DNA of 64,000 bases from Agelas oroides (taxonomy: Eukaryota > Porifera > Demospongiae > Agelasida > Agelasidae). Positions within the stretch are counted from its first letter, which is position 1; every line of letters starts with the position of its first letter. Both the position numbers and the translations under genes were made by a program. Under the pieces are notes generated by a model. It was not told the origin of the DNA, did not search any database, and saw only the letters and a program-made list of their open reading frames with translations. Below, piece after piece: positions 23,972-35,881 of the stretch. The stretch is from the NCBI GenBank assembly GCA_949130485.1, contig OX422192.1, positions 8,223,085 to 8,287,084 of the forward strand. Reading direction: 5' to 3'.

Positions 23972-26646
23972 TCACAGATCATTGAGCTGCACATTAACTT
24001 GTACTCCACGACCTAATGCTGTTCTTGACCGTCCTTTTCTCACTCGTGGTTTAGGAACAGGGCGCTTTGTACTAGTTGGAGAGACCCCACTGTGTGTGTC
24101 AATATTTGCCTCATCGCTCCCTCTTCTAAACCTACTGTCAAACTCAGAGCCTGTTGTTAACTCATGGTCCAACAGTCCTGCTTGGTCGTCCCCTCTTGTG
24201 ACAATTTTCTCTTGTGTACTGTGGCGTTCAGGTTCCTGTATCCATGCCGACTGATCCTGTAGTGTTGAGTTGTAAGAAACGTCTGATACATTACTGTGAG
24301 AACGGGTTCTCTTTGGGGGGATAGCTGGCTTTAGTGATTCTGGTTGTGGGGTTGGAGAATTTCTTGGAGGAGGAGGAAGTGGTAAATTGTCATAAGGTGA
24401 TATTCGGGGCTGTTCTGTATGAGACACTTGCACAGAAACAGAGAGCACATCTGGAGAAGAAGGAGAATTGCTTGGTTCAACCGTGTTACCAACAAGTATC
24501 AAGTAATCAGCACTGTCATTGTCACTGCTATGGAATTGGGGGAAGCGTGGTTGGGTAGTGGGTGTGGTCTCTGTCCATCCATTCCTGCTTTTGGGAGAAG
24601 TGGTTATTACATACTCACCATTTTCCCCCTGTGACACGTCACTTGCACGCTTTACTAGTTTAGGGCTGTGTGTTTCTTTTAGTTGGGGGTCACTGTTTGT
24701 GCGAAGGACGGGAGGAGGACGATTCCTGCCTTGCTTGGGAGGCACTTGTGGAAGTTCTGAAGTGTGCTGGCTGTCTGTAGAAGATTTGTTTGATGTGCGT
24801 GGTGGGAATGTGTGTGAAGAAGAAGCTGAAGAATTTTGCACCGTTCTTCTCGGGGGCAATGGCTTCTGTTTGTTAAACTGAAAGCCACCATGGGAGGGGT
24901 GAGGGGTGCTACCAAGGATGCTTCGTTCAAATTGTATTTCACCAGAGTCGGTAATGATAATGCGACTGCTGATCTGGTAAGGACCCTCAAAACAGTGATG
25001 ATTAAATATATGAGGCTGAAAATTCAGGTAAGGCTGAGCCATTGCAGGTATAGAGCTGTGGTGGTCTTTTCTCATGTAGTACCGGGGAGGAAGGTCGCTG
25101 TCAGGTGACTCGCTTTCCGTTTCTTGCTGATCAGAAGGTCCAGGTCCACTAAGTCTACTATCGAGAGACCACTGATCAAGGACGGACGCTTGGTGAGGTT
25201 TAGGTGGTAACTGGGGAGGTGGAGAGCTAGATGAACTTTGACCTCCATTCAGTGAAGGCTTTTCTTTTTCTGGAGGTTCGTAGGGCGGTGGTGGTGGAGG
25301 AGAATCTGGGGCTGTGCAATAGCCACATTGGTGTTGCAAGTTGTGTATTGTCAAACCCTCCTGGTTCTGGGGGCTGTTGGGAATCCGTGCTTCTCTACAC
25401 AGAAAATTCATGCAGTCCCTAATGAAATTCTTCTCAATGATGAAAGTGATTGAGGTACTTTTTTGGCCCTGTGTCAAGCAGTCTGGGCACAACTCCATGC
25501 GGATTCCAATGTCCAGCTCGATGAAGCGTTTGACGCGATTGATATCCCACGCGAGAATGTTGATATCATTGATTGGAGAGGAGACTACGAGCACTCGGTC
25601 TAGCTGCCCGACTCGATGAGCTGGGAGGTTTACTCCAATAGAGTAGAGGAGGGCATGTTCAAAATTGTTCATTGGTGTGTTCACCCGGACAGGAAAAATG
25701 CAACCTATTTGAAGGAATAGAAAGAAATGCTGACCACTTAGCTACTGATAACAAAAACAAGTTTACTGTCTCCCTAGTCTCGTAGCTACCCAAACCAAGT
25801 TTACTCTCTTTCCCAAACCCTACTTTCTCATGAGGAAAAGGGTCTGGTGACTACTGAGTGTGTCCTTGGTTGTGCTGAGTCAGCAATCTTGATTTTTGAA
25901 TGATTACATCTTTATGACGTATCCCTATCTCATTATCTTGTTCAGAGTTGAGACTCTGCAAAACCAAGAAGGCGCTCACCAGACCTTGTGAGAGGGTGGG
26001 ATCTGGGCACAAGACTACCATAACCCTCTCCACAACCTTTACCCCAAACTGTGATTCTATCATAATCATAGCCCTAAATCTTAACCCTTTCAATCATGAC
26101 CTGAATGTTTAACCCTACCACTGTTCTAACCCTTATCTAAAAACTAACTCATGAAGTCTAACATTTACTCATTAACCATAACATTAATTAACAATATTAA
26201 CCCTTCTAACACTATGCTGATACAAACTGCTCTCAAGCCATATATGGTATATCTCTTCCAAGGCCAGCCTTTAGTCTAACTATCCAGTCATTAGTCATTA
26301 AAAGGTTAATTCTGTCACAGTCCTAAACTCTAAGGTTAACTCCCTAATTTCACACTAATCTAAATGGAGAGGATGTAAAGGAAAAGGGAGAGGGGGAAAG
26401 AGGGAGGGAATAATACTTGTTCTTGAGCCTTTACCTCTTCCAAGGCCAGCCTTCAGCATAGCCATCCAATAGGCCTGGCTCTCCAACGTCTTGGACTTGA
26501 ACTGGAGGATCTTTCCATTTGTGAGGTATACCTGGAAGTAGCAATCTTGGCTGGCACGAATAGTGACAATGTCGTCCATTCTGATCCTGTCTTTTAGTAT
26601 TCTTTTGCCGTGGTCAAAGATTAATAGTTGGAAAGAGTGGTGTGCT

Positions 26647-26682
<36 letters not shown>

Positions 26683-29600
26683 GTAAGTAATATAACCAAT
26701 CATGGAGTCCAACATCACAAGTTTGTTACACCATGTTGTCATGGAAACACATGTAGGGAGTCTCCTCCCTTGACCAAATGTTTTGTTCTGTACTACACTA
26801 AAACAACACTTCCTTGTATGTACATTTCTGCATACTGCTTCAAAAATTTCCCCAAAAGTCCAATTATGGGTATAAACGCATCTCTATGGATACTATACTA
26901 TTGTGTACGTGACCAGGGGAACTCCCAGTGTCAGGAGAAGAACAAACAACAAGAAAATCTTGGCTTCCTCATAGATGGATAGGTGAGTTGTGAGTTTGGT
27001 ACTAGAGTGCAAAATTAGAACATAAACAAGAAACGGAGGAGGGGGGGAGGTAGTTAGACAGGCAACCACTTTTTTCCTCCTATGCATACTGTGAATAAGG
27101 TGAAAAGTTGTGAGATGCACAAACTGTGAATTTGTTACAAGTATGCAAAATTAGAACGTAAACAGGAAAATGGAGGGGGGGAGGGGTTAGGTTATGAGAT
27201 GCACAAACTGTGAGTTTGTTTCAACCATGTAAAATTAGAACGTAAAACGAGGAATGGGTGATGTGAGAGTTGTGAAGCGTCAAGCTCAGTTCCTAACATG
27301 GTCCAGACTAACACTTAACCTGGTCAAAAAGATGGAGAAGAAACTTCAAGAAAGAGAATAGCAATGACTCAGGAAGAAGCTTGAGCCTGGTAATGGTCTC
27401 TAGCCAACTGTGAGTTTGTTTGGAGCATCTAAAAGCAGAACATTAGCCTATTTCAGAAAAAAATCTTACGGTATATGTTCTACCATACCCTACCTGGGTA
27501 TTTTATTGTGTACTCGCTACCTTTACTACGACAGGTGTGTAACTCTTGGATTTCACTTTCTAAACTGTTTTTACAGTGCAGCCAAAACCCGGCCCACGGT
27601 ACACATGTACACACAGGTTCCCACACCGTTAACCAAAAGGATGGCGGAAGAGCTTATCAACCATTTCTAATTTGTGTAGTAACCCACATTTTTACTATAC
27701 AGCTTCAATCGAAACGTTTACACAGCCATTTAGATAAGAATTGTACCTTTATCACCATATATGTGTAGGTTAGAAACCTAACCAGAGGTTCTTAGGGCTA
27801 TAGAAGTGCGAGGAAGTGTTTACATAATCCCTTCGGGCTTTGCCCTCAGGGATTATGTAAACACTTCCGAGGCTTCTGAAGCCCTAAGAACCGAGGGTGC
27901 GGTTTCTAACCGGCTTAGAAAATGGCGCAACATTGCATAACCTGTTGTTAAGGTAACCATTCTGCACTGCAACGGACCAATCAAATTGTCTGTCGATAAT
28001 TGCTGCTTTGCAGCAAGCCAATCAGATTTGAGGCAGCGTATGCTTTTATTGCAAAACTGAGCGAGCCGTTTTAGTAGTCTGCTAGTTGTAATGTAGATGG
28101 CGTGGTTTGGCAAATTATGGCAGTTTCTCCGTCGCTCCTGGCTGGAGTAAAACCCGTTCCAGAAGACTGGATTCCTCCGCGTGAGCTTCTTCTTGGACTG
28201 GGAGAACCTTGGGAGCCTTTCCCGTGGGATTCCTGTTACGACACCGAGGATGTGAACGTGGACCTGCTCGTAGCATCTCAACAATATGAAGCCGTGTTGC
28301 AAAATAGTATTGACGAGGAAAACGTTGACAGTTTCTTGCTGGCGGCATCTCAGGACTACGAAAAGTCGACTGAAGTATCCAGTCGTTGGGCGCCTCCAAC
28401 GGATTCGTCGGAAATAAGTGTGCTTCGGAAAAGTGGGGTTCCCCAAAAGACTCAAAACCAAACCAACTGGACACTTTGAGTGTGGAGTGATTGGGCCCTG
28501 TACCGACAAAGGAGTCTTGTCGAAGTTGAAGAGACATTACACCCACTTCAAGACAATTTTGTTGAAATGGACAGAACAGACATGGCTTTCTGGCTATGCA
28601 AATTTGTCACGGAAGCACGTAGACGGGACAAAGAACCGTATCCACCCGATACGCTCTACTCCTTGTGCTGTTCGCTGAAGGAAAGCGATCGTGCAGATGT
28701 GAAGCCATTTTTTTTGGTTTGTTGTGTATGTAGGTTTTTTTGTTGGTTTTTTATTTATTTTGGTTTGTTGTGTATGTAGGTTTTTTTGTTGTTTTTTTTT
28801 TTTTTTGGTTTGTTGTGTATGTAGGTACTTGTTTGTACACGTTACAACTGCACTTCTGATTGGATACTCTTGATGTTTGACTCAGGTTTCTATTTGAGAT
28901 AGAAAACCTGAGGTATTCTACGTGAAATAAAAGACCTCATTAACACTTCAACATCAAAGCTAGAATATTCATAAATTTTCTAAGGCATAGGTATATAGCC
29001 AGAAATATTGGCGGTCTTGGCGGTTTGGCCCCAAACTGAGCGTAAAAAATATTGGCGGAATTTAAATTTGGTGGTGGCACGGCGCCTTGCAGCGTATTAC
29101 ATCATTATAAACATTGCGAGCGCGTTTATCAGGAAGCATTGGTGTCCTCTCACTTGAGGTATTCAAAGCTGTGAGTTCACAAATTTGCATGAAATATAAC
29201 TGGCAGCGTGCTAGTGCTAGGGTAGCTATATGTACAGCTTGTGTAGAAGGGGCACTGGGTGGGGCTGAGAACGTGCACTAATGCATGCATTACGTCATTA
29301 CGCGTGGCGGGGGAAAATAATATTGGCGGATTTTAAATTGGCGGTTTCAACCCTGACTGCCAAACCGCCAAATTTAATTCCCCGTCAAATTTTCCGGCTA
29401 TACGGTATATAATGATGGCTCTCTCAATATATGTAGTACTGGGTATAATGCATGTGTCACCGCTAACTAAGAGTCGATTTGTGGTCCGCATCCGCGAGGC
29501 AATGGCTCAGGCAGTACTGAAACTGAAAACTGCTTCATAGTTTCTGTATCGGAGCGGCAACGACGGCAGCCCAAGCCAGCCTGCAAGATTCGACCATCCA

Positions 29601-32600
29601 ATCACTGGGCAGATGATAGGTGCCTCACACAGAGCAAGTGGAAATGGCTTCGTCTGTTTTTATGACAGTGTACAAATGGTAAAGCCACAGTGCCAGAAAC
29701 AAATTTGAGGAGTCAGCAAGCTCACTTTTGTTGAGGAGTCTCCTTAAAATGATGCTGGGCGGCCCTTTGTCTTTCCTGCTAATGGACATGGTTATGAGAA
29801 GTGTGTCATTCTGTTGCTTGCTATCATTTTATGACATACAGAAAGTTAGCCTCGTTCCCAGGCCCGTTTGAAATACCGGAGCCTGTTCAAACGGGCCTAG
29901 GAACGAGGCTAACAGAAAGTTAACTATCAATATTGCTCTTGCCAAATTTAAGGGCGAACATAGGGATAGGGTTTGGTGGAATACGTAAAACTTACACTTG
30001 TGACAATACAGATGGCGACAAATTCGTGATATTTTCCAGTATAGCTTTTTACTATGGTGATACTGTAACTGAAAGTGTTCCATCAGTTTGACACATTGTT
30101 TGTGAGTGACAGAACACTTAAAGTAAACCATTTGGGGCAGATGGTCACTTGGACAGACTTCAATACCCATAGGTGGAGTCTAGAAATATAATTTTAAAAA
30201 GCTGCATGTATTTTGTACTACAAACCTCACGAAAAACAGGACTACACTAAGTCACATGACAATCGGTTTCCGTATCACATACTATAACTGCACACTATCT
30301 AAACATACAAGAAGATAGTAATTTTTTGTATGATAAAAAATCATTATCACCATAGCAACAAGCTATTCCAGAAAAACATCACATGTTTGTTGCTTCGAAC
30401 TGATTGTTACTCGTGCTGCGTACTTGCAACAATACAAACGGCAACAAAGTCATGATATAGTTTTGTACTATGGTGATACTACTCATATAAAAAAATTATG
30501 TTTTTGGTTGGTCTCGCAGTATTATTTAAGATGGTGCTGTATTTCCTCTTTCCGCCTGTATGAGGTTAAGATCACTAATAGTATTCACATGCTATTTTAA
30601 GAGGTCGTCATAATGTTGTCATGGTATTCACCTGCTGTATATACCACCTGTAGTTGAAACTTAATACCCTTGCCTCAGGGAGGCTTCTATGATAAACGTT
30701 TGCAGAACTTTTATGTGGAACATCCGCACTGCTGCTCATTAGTTTTGTCAGTTATATGACATAAGCTGAGAATTGTTGGCACTGGTTTCCACTGATGTTG
30801 AGGAGACAGAAATTAGTTATAAGGTTAGTGTGTCCTTTTTGAAGGTCCAGCATAGCTTTGTAACAGGTGCATGCCGTTTCCTCTTCAATTGATCACTAGC
30901 TGGCTGTGTATTATCACATGAATATGAATGGACTTTTCCCCCTCAAGCCTCTCAGCACCAGTCTGTTCCTAGACCCGTACTCCACAACTGTTTGGAGAGG
31001 GTCTGGGGTTTACTACGAAATTCAAACTACCAACCACATTGTAGAAAACACTATCTGTAGATAGTTAGAAAGGTTGGTGTGACCTTGGCCACCTGTAGTA
31101 TATAGACGTCCGTTCGTTGCTAAACTACGAAGCTAAAAATACTGCCAGACCGGGCAGACATGCCACTAGCCATAGCATTAACTTGTAGTAGCTACCAGTT
31201 ACAGTTAAAACTTAATACCCTTGCCTCAGAGCTGTAACTGAGGCTCTTGCCTCAGAGCTGTTACTGAGGCTCTTGCCTCAGAGCTGTAACTGAGGCTCTT
31301 GCCTCAGAGCTGTAACTGAGGCTCTTGCCTCAGAGCTGTAACTGAGGCCCTTGCCTCAGAGCTGTTACTGAGGCTCTTGCCTCAGAGCTGTAACTGAGTC
31401 TCTTGCCTCAGAGCTGTTACTGAGGCTCTTGCCTCAGAGCTGTAACTAAGGCTCTTGCCTCAGAGCTGTTACTGAGGCTCTTGCCTCAGAGCTGTAACTG
31501 AGGCTCTTGCCTCAGAGCTGTTACTGAGGCTCTTGCCTCAGAGCTGTAACTGAGGCTCTTGCCTCAGAGCTGTTACTGAGGCTCTTGCCTCAGAGCTGTA
31601 ACTGAGGCTCTTGCCTCAGAGCTGTTACTGAGGCTCTTGCCTCAGAGCTGTAACTGAGGCTCTTGCCTCAGAGCTGTTACTGAGGCTCTTGCCTCAGAGC
31701 TGTAACTAAGGCTCTTGCCTCAGAGCTGTAACTGAGGCTCTTGCCTCAGAGCTGTTACTGAGGCTCTTGCCTCAGAGCTGTAACTGAGGCTCTTGCCTCA
31801 GAGCTGTTACTGAGTCTCTTGCCTCAGAGCTGTTACTGAGGCTCTTGCCTCAGAGCTGTTACTGAGGCTCTTGCCTCAGAGCTGTAACTGAGGCTCTTGC
31901 CTCAGAGCTGTTACTGAGGCTCTTGCCTCAGAGCTGTTACTGAGGCCCTTGCCTCAGAGCTGTAATTGAGGCTCTTGCCTCAGAGCTGTTACTGAGGCTC
32001 TTGCCTCAGAGCTGTTACTGAGGCTCTTGCCTCAGAGCTGTAACTGAGGCTCTTGCCTCAGAGCTGTAACTGAGGCTCTTGCCTCAGAGCTGTAACTGAG
32101 GCCCTTGCCTCAGAGCTGTTACTGAGGCTCTTGCCTCAGAGCTGTAACTAAGGCTCTTGCCTCAGAGCTGTAACTGAGGCTCTTGCCTCAGAGCTGTTAC
32201 TGAGGCTCTTGCCTCAGAGCTGTAACTGAGGCTCTTGCCTCAGAGCTGTAACTGAGGCTCTTGCCTCAGAGCTGTAACTGAGGCTCTTGCCTCAGAGCTG
32301 TAACTGAGGCTCTTGCCTCAGAGCTGTTACTGAGGCCCTTGCCTCAGAGCTGTAATTGAGGCCCTTGCCTCAGAGCTGTAATTGAGGCCCTTGCCTCAGA
32401 GCTGTTACTGAGGCTCTTGCCTCAGAGCTGTTACTGAGGCTCTTGCCTCAGAGCTGTAACTGAGGCTCTTGCCTCAGAGCTGTAACTGAGGCTCTTGCCT
32501 CAGAGCTGTTACTGAGGCTCTTGCCTCAGAGCTGTAACTGAGGCTCTTGCCTCAGAGCTGTAACTGAGGCTCTTGCCTCAGAGCTGTAACTGAGGCTCTT

Positions 32601-35415
32601 GCCTCAGAGCTGTAACTGAGGCTCTTGCCTCAGAGCTGTAACTGAGGCTCTTGCCTCAGAGCTGTACTTCCTGTGACAAAGAGCTTTCATGTGGAGCGTA
32701 CTTACTGCTGTCAGCAGTTACTGTACACACGTTTAAAAATTGTTGAGACTGGCTTCAACTAATGTTGAGGAGACAAGGATGGTGCCAACTTGTGCGTCCT
32801 TTTTGAAAGTCCAATATAGCATGTTTGCGTGTTTCCTCTTCCCGCCTGGTATGAGAAGTTAAATTCAATTAATCACTAGCTGGCTATGTGTCATCACATG
32901 CGTATGAGTGGATTTTTTCTTCCAGCACCAGTCTGTTCCTAGACCCGTACTCCACAACTGTTTGGAGAGGGTCTGGAGAACTTGAGCAGATCTTGGGGTT
33001 TATTAAGAATTTCAAACTACCTAGAAAACACTACCTGTAGATAGTTACAGTACAAGAAAGGCGGGTGTGACCTTGGCTACTTTGTACTTTTCTCACACGT
33101 AAATTAGTTGGTAGTTAGATCTACTGCTAAACGGTGAAGCTCAAGGAACACTGCCAGACTGGGCAAACATGCCCCTAGGGCTAGTTTGAAAGTTTAGGCT
33201 TGCTACCCTATGAGTAGTGACAAGTGAGAGATGTAAGAAGAAGCTTCTGTCAAGGTGAAAGGTCAGCTCTACTGCTGCCTCTTGATCGTGGAAATGGTTA
33301 GCCTCACCAATTTGGAAGCCATCACAACCTTAAGGTTACTAACTAGTATTGAGGTGAGTAGTATCTTCAGTTCACCTGTTTACGTTTTATTGCTAGCTTA
33401 TATTATAATTGCGTTTATACTTACTCAAAGCAGAACAGTATTCATAGTCATGCTTATCTGCTACTGTGACGTGATTGCATTCTCTGAAATTCCTAGAATA
33501 CAGTGCAGTAAAGTGAAATTTCCAAGTACACAATGACATCACAACAGCTCACTAGGTGCTTTGCATTGAAGGTCAATTTTGTGTAAAGTACTTTGTATAA
33601 ACAGTTTTCTACAACATCATAAGTGTATGCTAAACAGAAAGCACCAAAGGCAAGCTGGTTAAGGATAAACAAACAACTGTTTACTGTAAACACCCAATTA
33701 GTTTAGAATAAACTAAAGTACGGGCAATCTAGTGACACATCACACTAATATTGAACATAAGTACTGTAGGCTCTGCAATGATGACGCCATACCTAGTCAT
33801 GTGCTTAACCAGTGAGCAACCCAGTTTCCAGTCCCGCCCAGCTTTTCTTTTCTTTTCAATCAGGTTGGAGAATATAATACTTAATGCATGCTAGTCTAGG
33901 ATTTATGGCTTACTAAACCACCCTTGTCCCTCAGAGTCGGGTGGTTATTGACCATAAATCCCAGGCTATCAGCCCAAAAACCATTTACTGAGGTGCTTAA
34001 AGCAGGACAAGGGGATCAGCTTGAGTATCCTAGCAACACTACGACAGCACAATGGACCATCTCCAAATTTAGACTGCAGCAAAGATTCAACAAACATAAT
34101 GACTCACAGATGAAGGACAACAAATCAAAAGTCCACCAAGCTAGTTCTGGATTTACCTTCACATCATGAGAAATTGGACAATAGTGTGTAGCTATTGCAA
34201 CTAACCAGAGCCTCAATAAGGTGAACAATACCTAAGATTGTAGTATGTCAGGGCGTAGTAAAAGTTCCTACTATTCAAAAACACATCACATGAATATGGT
34301 CAAACCCATAACCATGTAAGGTAAGGTGCAGTTTATCCAATACTGGAGGCTAAATCAAGCGTAGCTAAGCTGAAAACTGCTAGCTTCATAACCAGGCCTT
34401 CCTTGGCTCCAGTTTTTGATTACTTACATACTGTCAGCAACCAAAAACTGGAGTCAAGGAAGGCCTGGGAAGAAGGCTAGACAACTGCTTGTAGTACATA
34501 GGCTGACCGTCATCAACAACTTTTGTCACTAGCTAACTGTACAGTAGGCGGAGATGTTAACACAGTTTTTGCTGCCCTCCATGCTTGCAATGGCTGTTGT
34601 GACACTGGCATGGGTGTCTTAGTTTCTGCACATAAGGTCACGAAATGTATCCATTACCATCGGAATAGCCCTGCTTTACCTTCAGCTGAGGATCTTGTTG
34701 TAAAACAAAAAATTTTTCAACTCACCAAAATAATCTGCTGGATCAGAAATGAGTTCGACATATCGTGGCCTCCAGCATAACTGTATAAGATATAAACACA
34801 GTGGGGATGAAGCTGCAGTACATAGCTAATGGAACGAGTCAAGGCAAGGAGCGATAGCAATGTGCCCCAGCAAAACAAAACAAACAAACGAAGAAGCCAG
34901 AGCAGAGGAGAGACAGCCTGGGAACAAGGCTAGGCGATGGGTCCTATATAGTTCAGAACTCTTATCCAATGGGCATATGGTGGACCAGAGAGATGCAAGA
35001 AGCTACTGTAGGCAATACCCTGTACAATGCTGAAAACTGTGGAACTATACATAGTCTGGAAACTAATAAATATTCTGGACTAACACCAGTCCTGACTCCG
35101 TGCCTTAACCGGGACTTCAGCACGCTCCTATTCTTCTACTCTACTGTCTGGCACGAGGGAAGGTAGGCAACTATTAAATCACAAACTGATATCACAGCAT
35201 AAAACAAAAGCATATATCTATTATCGGTCATGATGAACCGTGTTGCCCAGCTTCTGCACATAAGGTGTTGATTCCATAGTAAATATACATTTGCTCACCC
35301 TGCATCGTTTCTGTAGCACCCCCTGGTGCACAGATCGCTGCGCATCCAGTGATAGAGTACTCGCCATGGGCTGAACCGCTCTCTCCATTGCCGCTGTTAC
35401 GTTATTGAACGCCAT
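23972..35415 (-). CDS. DOK/IRS-like docking protein: PH + IRS-type PTB + Pro/Tyr-rich tail
   Basis: Four exons join in frame: 35415-35299, 34780-34726, 26647-26435, 25704-23972, about 705 residues. The first ATG of the open frame gives MAFNNVTAAMERAVQ. The PH domain spans exons 1-3 (VHQGVLQKRCR, LCWRPRYVEL, FQVYLTNGKILQFKSKTLES, QAYWMAML). The IRS-type PTB begins exon 4 (CIFPVRVNTPMNNFEHALLY, LAWDINRVKRFIELD, MELCPDC, STSITFIIEKNF). The tail has SH3-type proline motifs (PPLPPKPH, KPLPPRR, RPVPKPRVRK) and candidate phosphotyrosines (PPPPYEPP, GEYVITT, ADYLILV, SPYDNLPL). Known family role: membrane-proximal adaptor that binds activated receptor tyrosine kinases and recruits SH2/SH3 proteins. 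Intron 2 is about 8 kb and contains a 26-bp satellite plus a recombinase-like ORF on the other strand. A GC-rich segment with a CCCCGCCC box near 35624 could be the promoter. DOK versus IRS/FRS identity needs a tree. Confidence 0.85.
27769..27914. mobile_element. foldback element of about 146 bp
   Basis: GGTTAGAAACC with GAGGTTCTTAGGGCT at the left, and AGCCCTAAGAACC with GGTTTCTAACC at the right; the centre AGTGTTTACATAATCCCT is also palindromic. Confidence 0.8.
28117..28779 (+). pseudogene. Crypton/DUF3504-type (KIAA1958/ZMYM-like) recombinase N-terminal ORF with one in-frame stop
   Basis: From ATG 28117 an acidic N-terminal part (DSFLLAASQDYE) runs to a single TGA at 28477-28479 and then continues in the same frame. 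The residues around it read QNQTNWTL-stop-VWSDWALYR. After the stop come MAFWLCKFVTEARRRDKEPY and PPDTLYSLCC, which match the SAM-like N-terminal domain of Crypton tyrosine recombinases and their host-captured relatives (KIAA1958, ZMYM2-4, QRICH1, KCTD1). The catalytic part (R, HxxR, Y) is absent: beyond about 28700 the sequence turns into T-rich repeats. It lies on the opposite strand inside intron 2 of the docking-protein gene, just after a foldback element at 27769-27914. I infer a truncated mobile-element copy with one point mutation. A recoded or recently broken host gene is possible but less likely. Confidence 0.6.
28700..28830. repeat. T-rich tandem repeat
   Basis: GGTTTGTTGTGTATGTAGGT recurs three times with T runs, where the Crypton-like ORF ends. 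Confidence 0.85.
28991..29406. mobile_element. MITE with TATAGCCRGAAAWWTTGGCGG ends
   Basis: TATAGCCAGAAATATTGGCG at left and AATTTTCCGGCTATA at right are inverted; CGCCAA/TTGGCGG motifs are internal. It lies in intron 2 of the docking gene. Confidence 0.65.
29847..29912. mobile_element. 64-bp hairpin element with 9-bp target duplication
   Basis: TAGCCTCGTTCCCAGGCCCG and GGGCCTAGGAACGAGGCTA form a hairpin. ACAGAAAGT occurs immediately on both sides. Confidence 0.85.
30690..33190. repeat. direct duplication flanking the 26-bp satellite
   Basis: The left copy (about 30690-31190) and right copy (about 32690-33190) share AGCACCAGTCTGTTCCTAGA, CCCGTACTCCACAACTGTTT and GATCACTAGCTGGCT or its one-base variant, at matching order and spacing. 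Confidence 0.8.
31218..32667. repeat. 26-bp satellite, about 56 units, each with an internal hairpin
   Basis: Unit GCTCTTGCCTCAGAGCTGTA plus ACTGAG; TAACTG alternates with TTACTG. CCTCAG and CTGAGG pair in every unit. It lies in intron 2 of the docking gene. Confidence 0.97.
33893..33970. mobile_element. fragment of AGGGATTTATGG palindrome family
   Basis: GGATTTATGGCTTACTAAAC faces GGTTATTGACCATAAATCC. Confidence 0.55.
34387..34482. mobile_element. hairpin element with near-perfect 9-bp target duplication
   Basis: TAGCTTCATAACCAGGCCTT and AAGGCCTGGGAAGAAGGCTA are inverted. GAAAACTGC and GACAACTGC flank it. Confidence 0.7.
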
Positions 35416-35660
35416 GTATGACCAGCTCGCAACGGCGACCCTCCAAAACAGGATGTTGCTTGACAAAAATAAAACTAGCTTTGCTGCATGCTAAGCTACT
35501 TCAATGTTTATAGCAAGCGAATGTAAAAAAAAGGGACTTTTTGATACGCAATCATGCGCTTTTACAAGACGGAAATGGTCATAAGGTCACAATATTTGTT
35601 GTAGACGCGCGGCGCAACCTACGAGCCCCGCCCTTAAATGAGCGTACGCCGCACTTTGGA
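35416..35660 (-). promoter_or_regulatory. probable promoter region of docking-protein gene
   Basis: CpG-rich segment at 35600-35660 with GACGCGCGGCGCAACCTACG and the GC box CCCCGCCC (35624-35631), about 200 bases upstream of the start codon. Inferred only from position and composition. Confidence 0.35.
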
Positions 35661-35816
35661 AACTGGGCATGGGCCGGCTTCGGGCATTACACCACATTAC
35701 ATCACTTTGTACGCTGATGCATCGATGACTCCTGTCATGTACACACCAAACTTGAGTCTTAGCTTACTGTACAAGTTGGATATACATACTCTCCCCGCTA
35801 AGGAGGGGGAGAGCCT

Positions 35817-35881
35817 GTAGCCTCGTTCCCATGGAGGCTTTCCCCCTCCTTAGCATGGAGAGCCTGGGAACAAGGCTACTC
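35817..35881. mobile_element. short hairpin element, AGCCTCGTTCCCA family
   Basis: GTAGCCTCGTTCCCATGGAG and GAGCCTGGGAACAAGGCTA. Confidence 0.7.
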
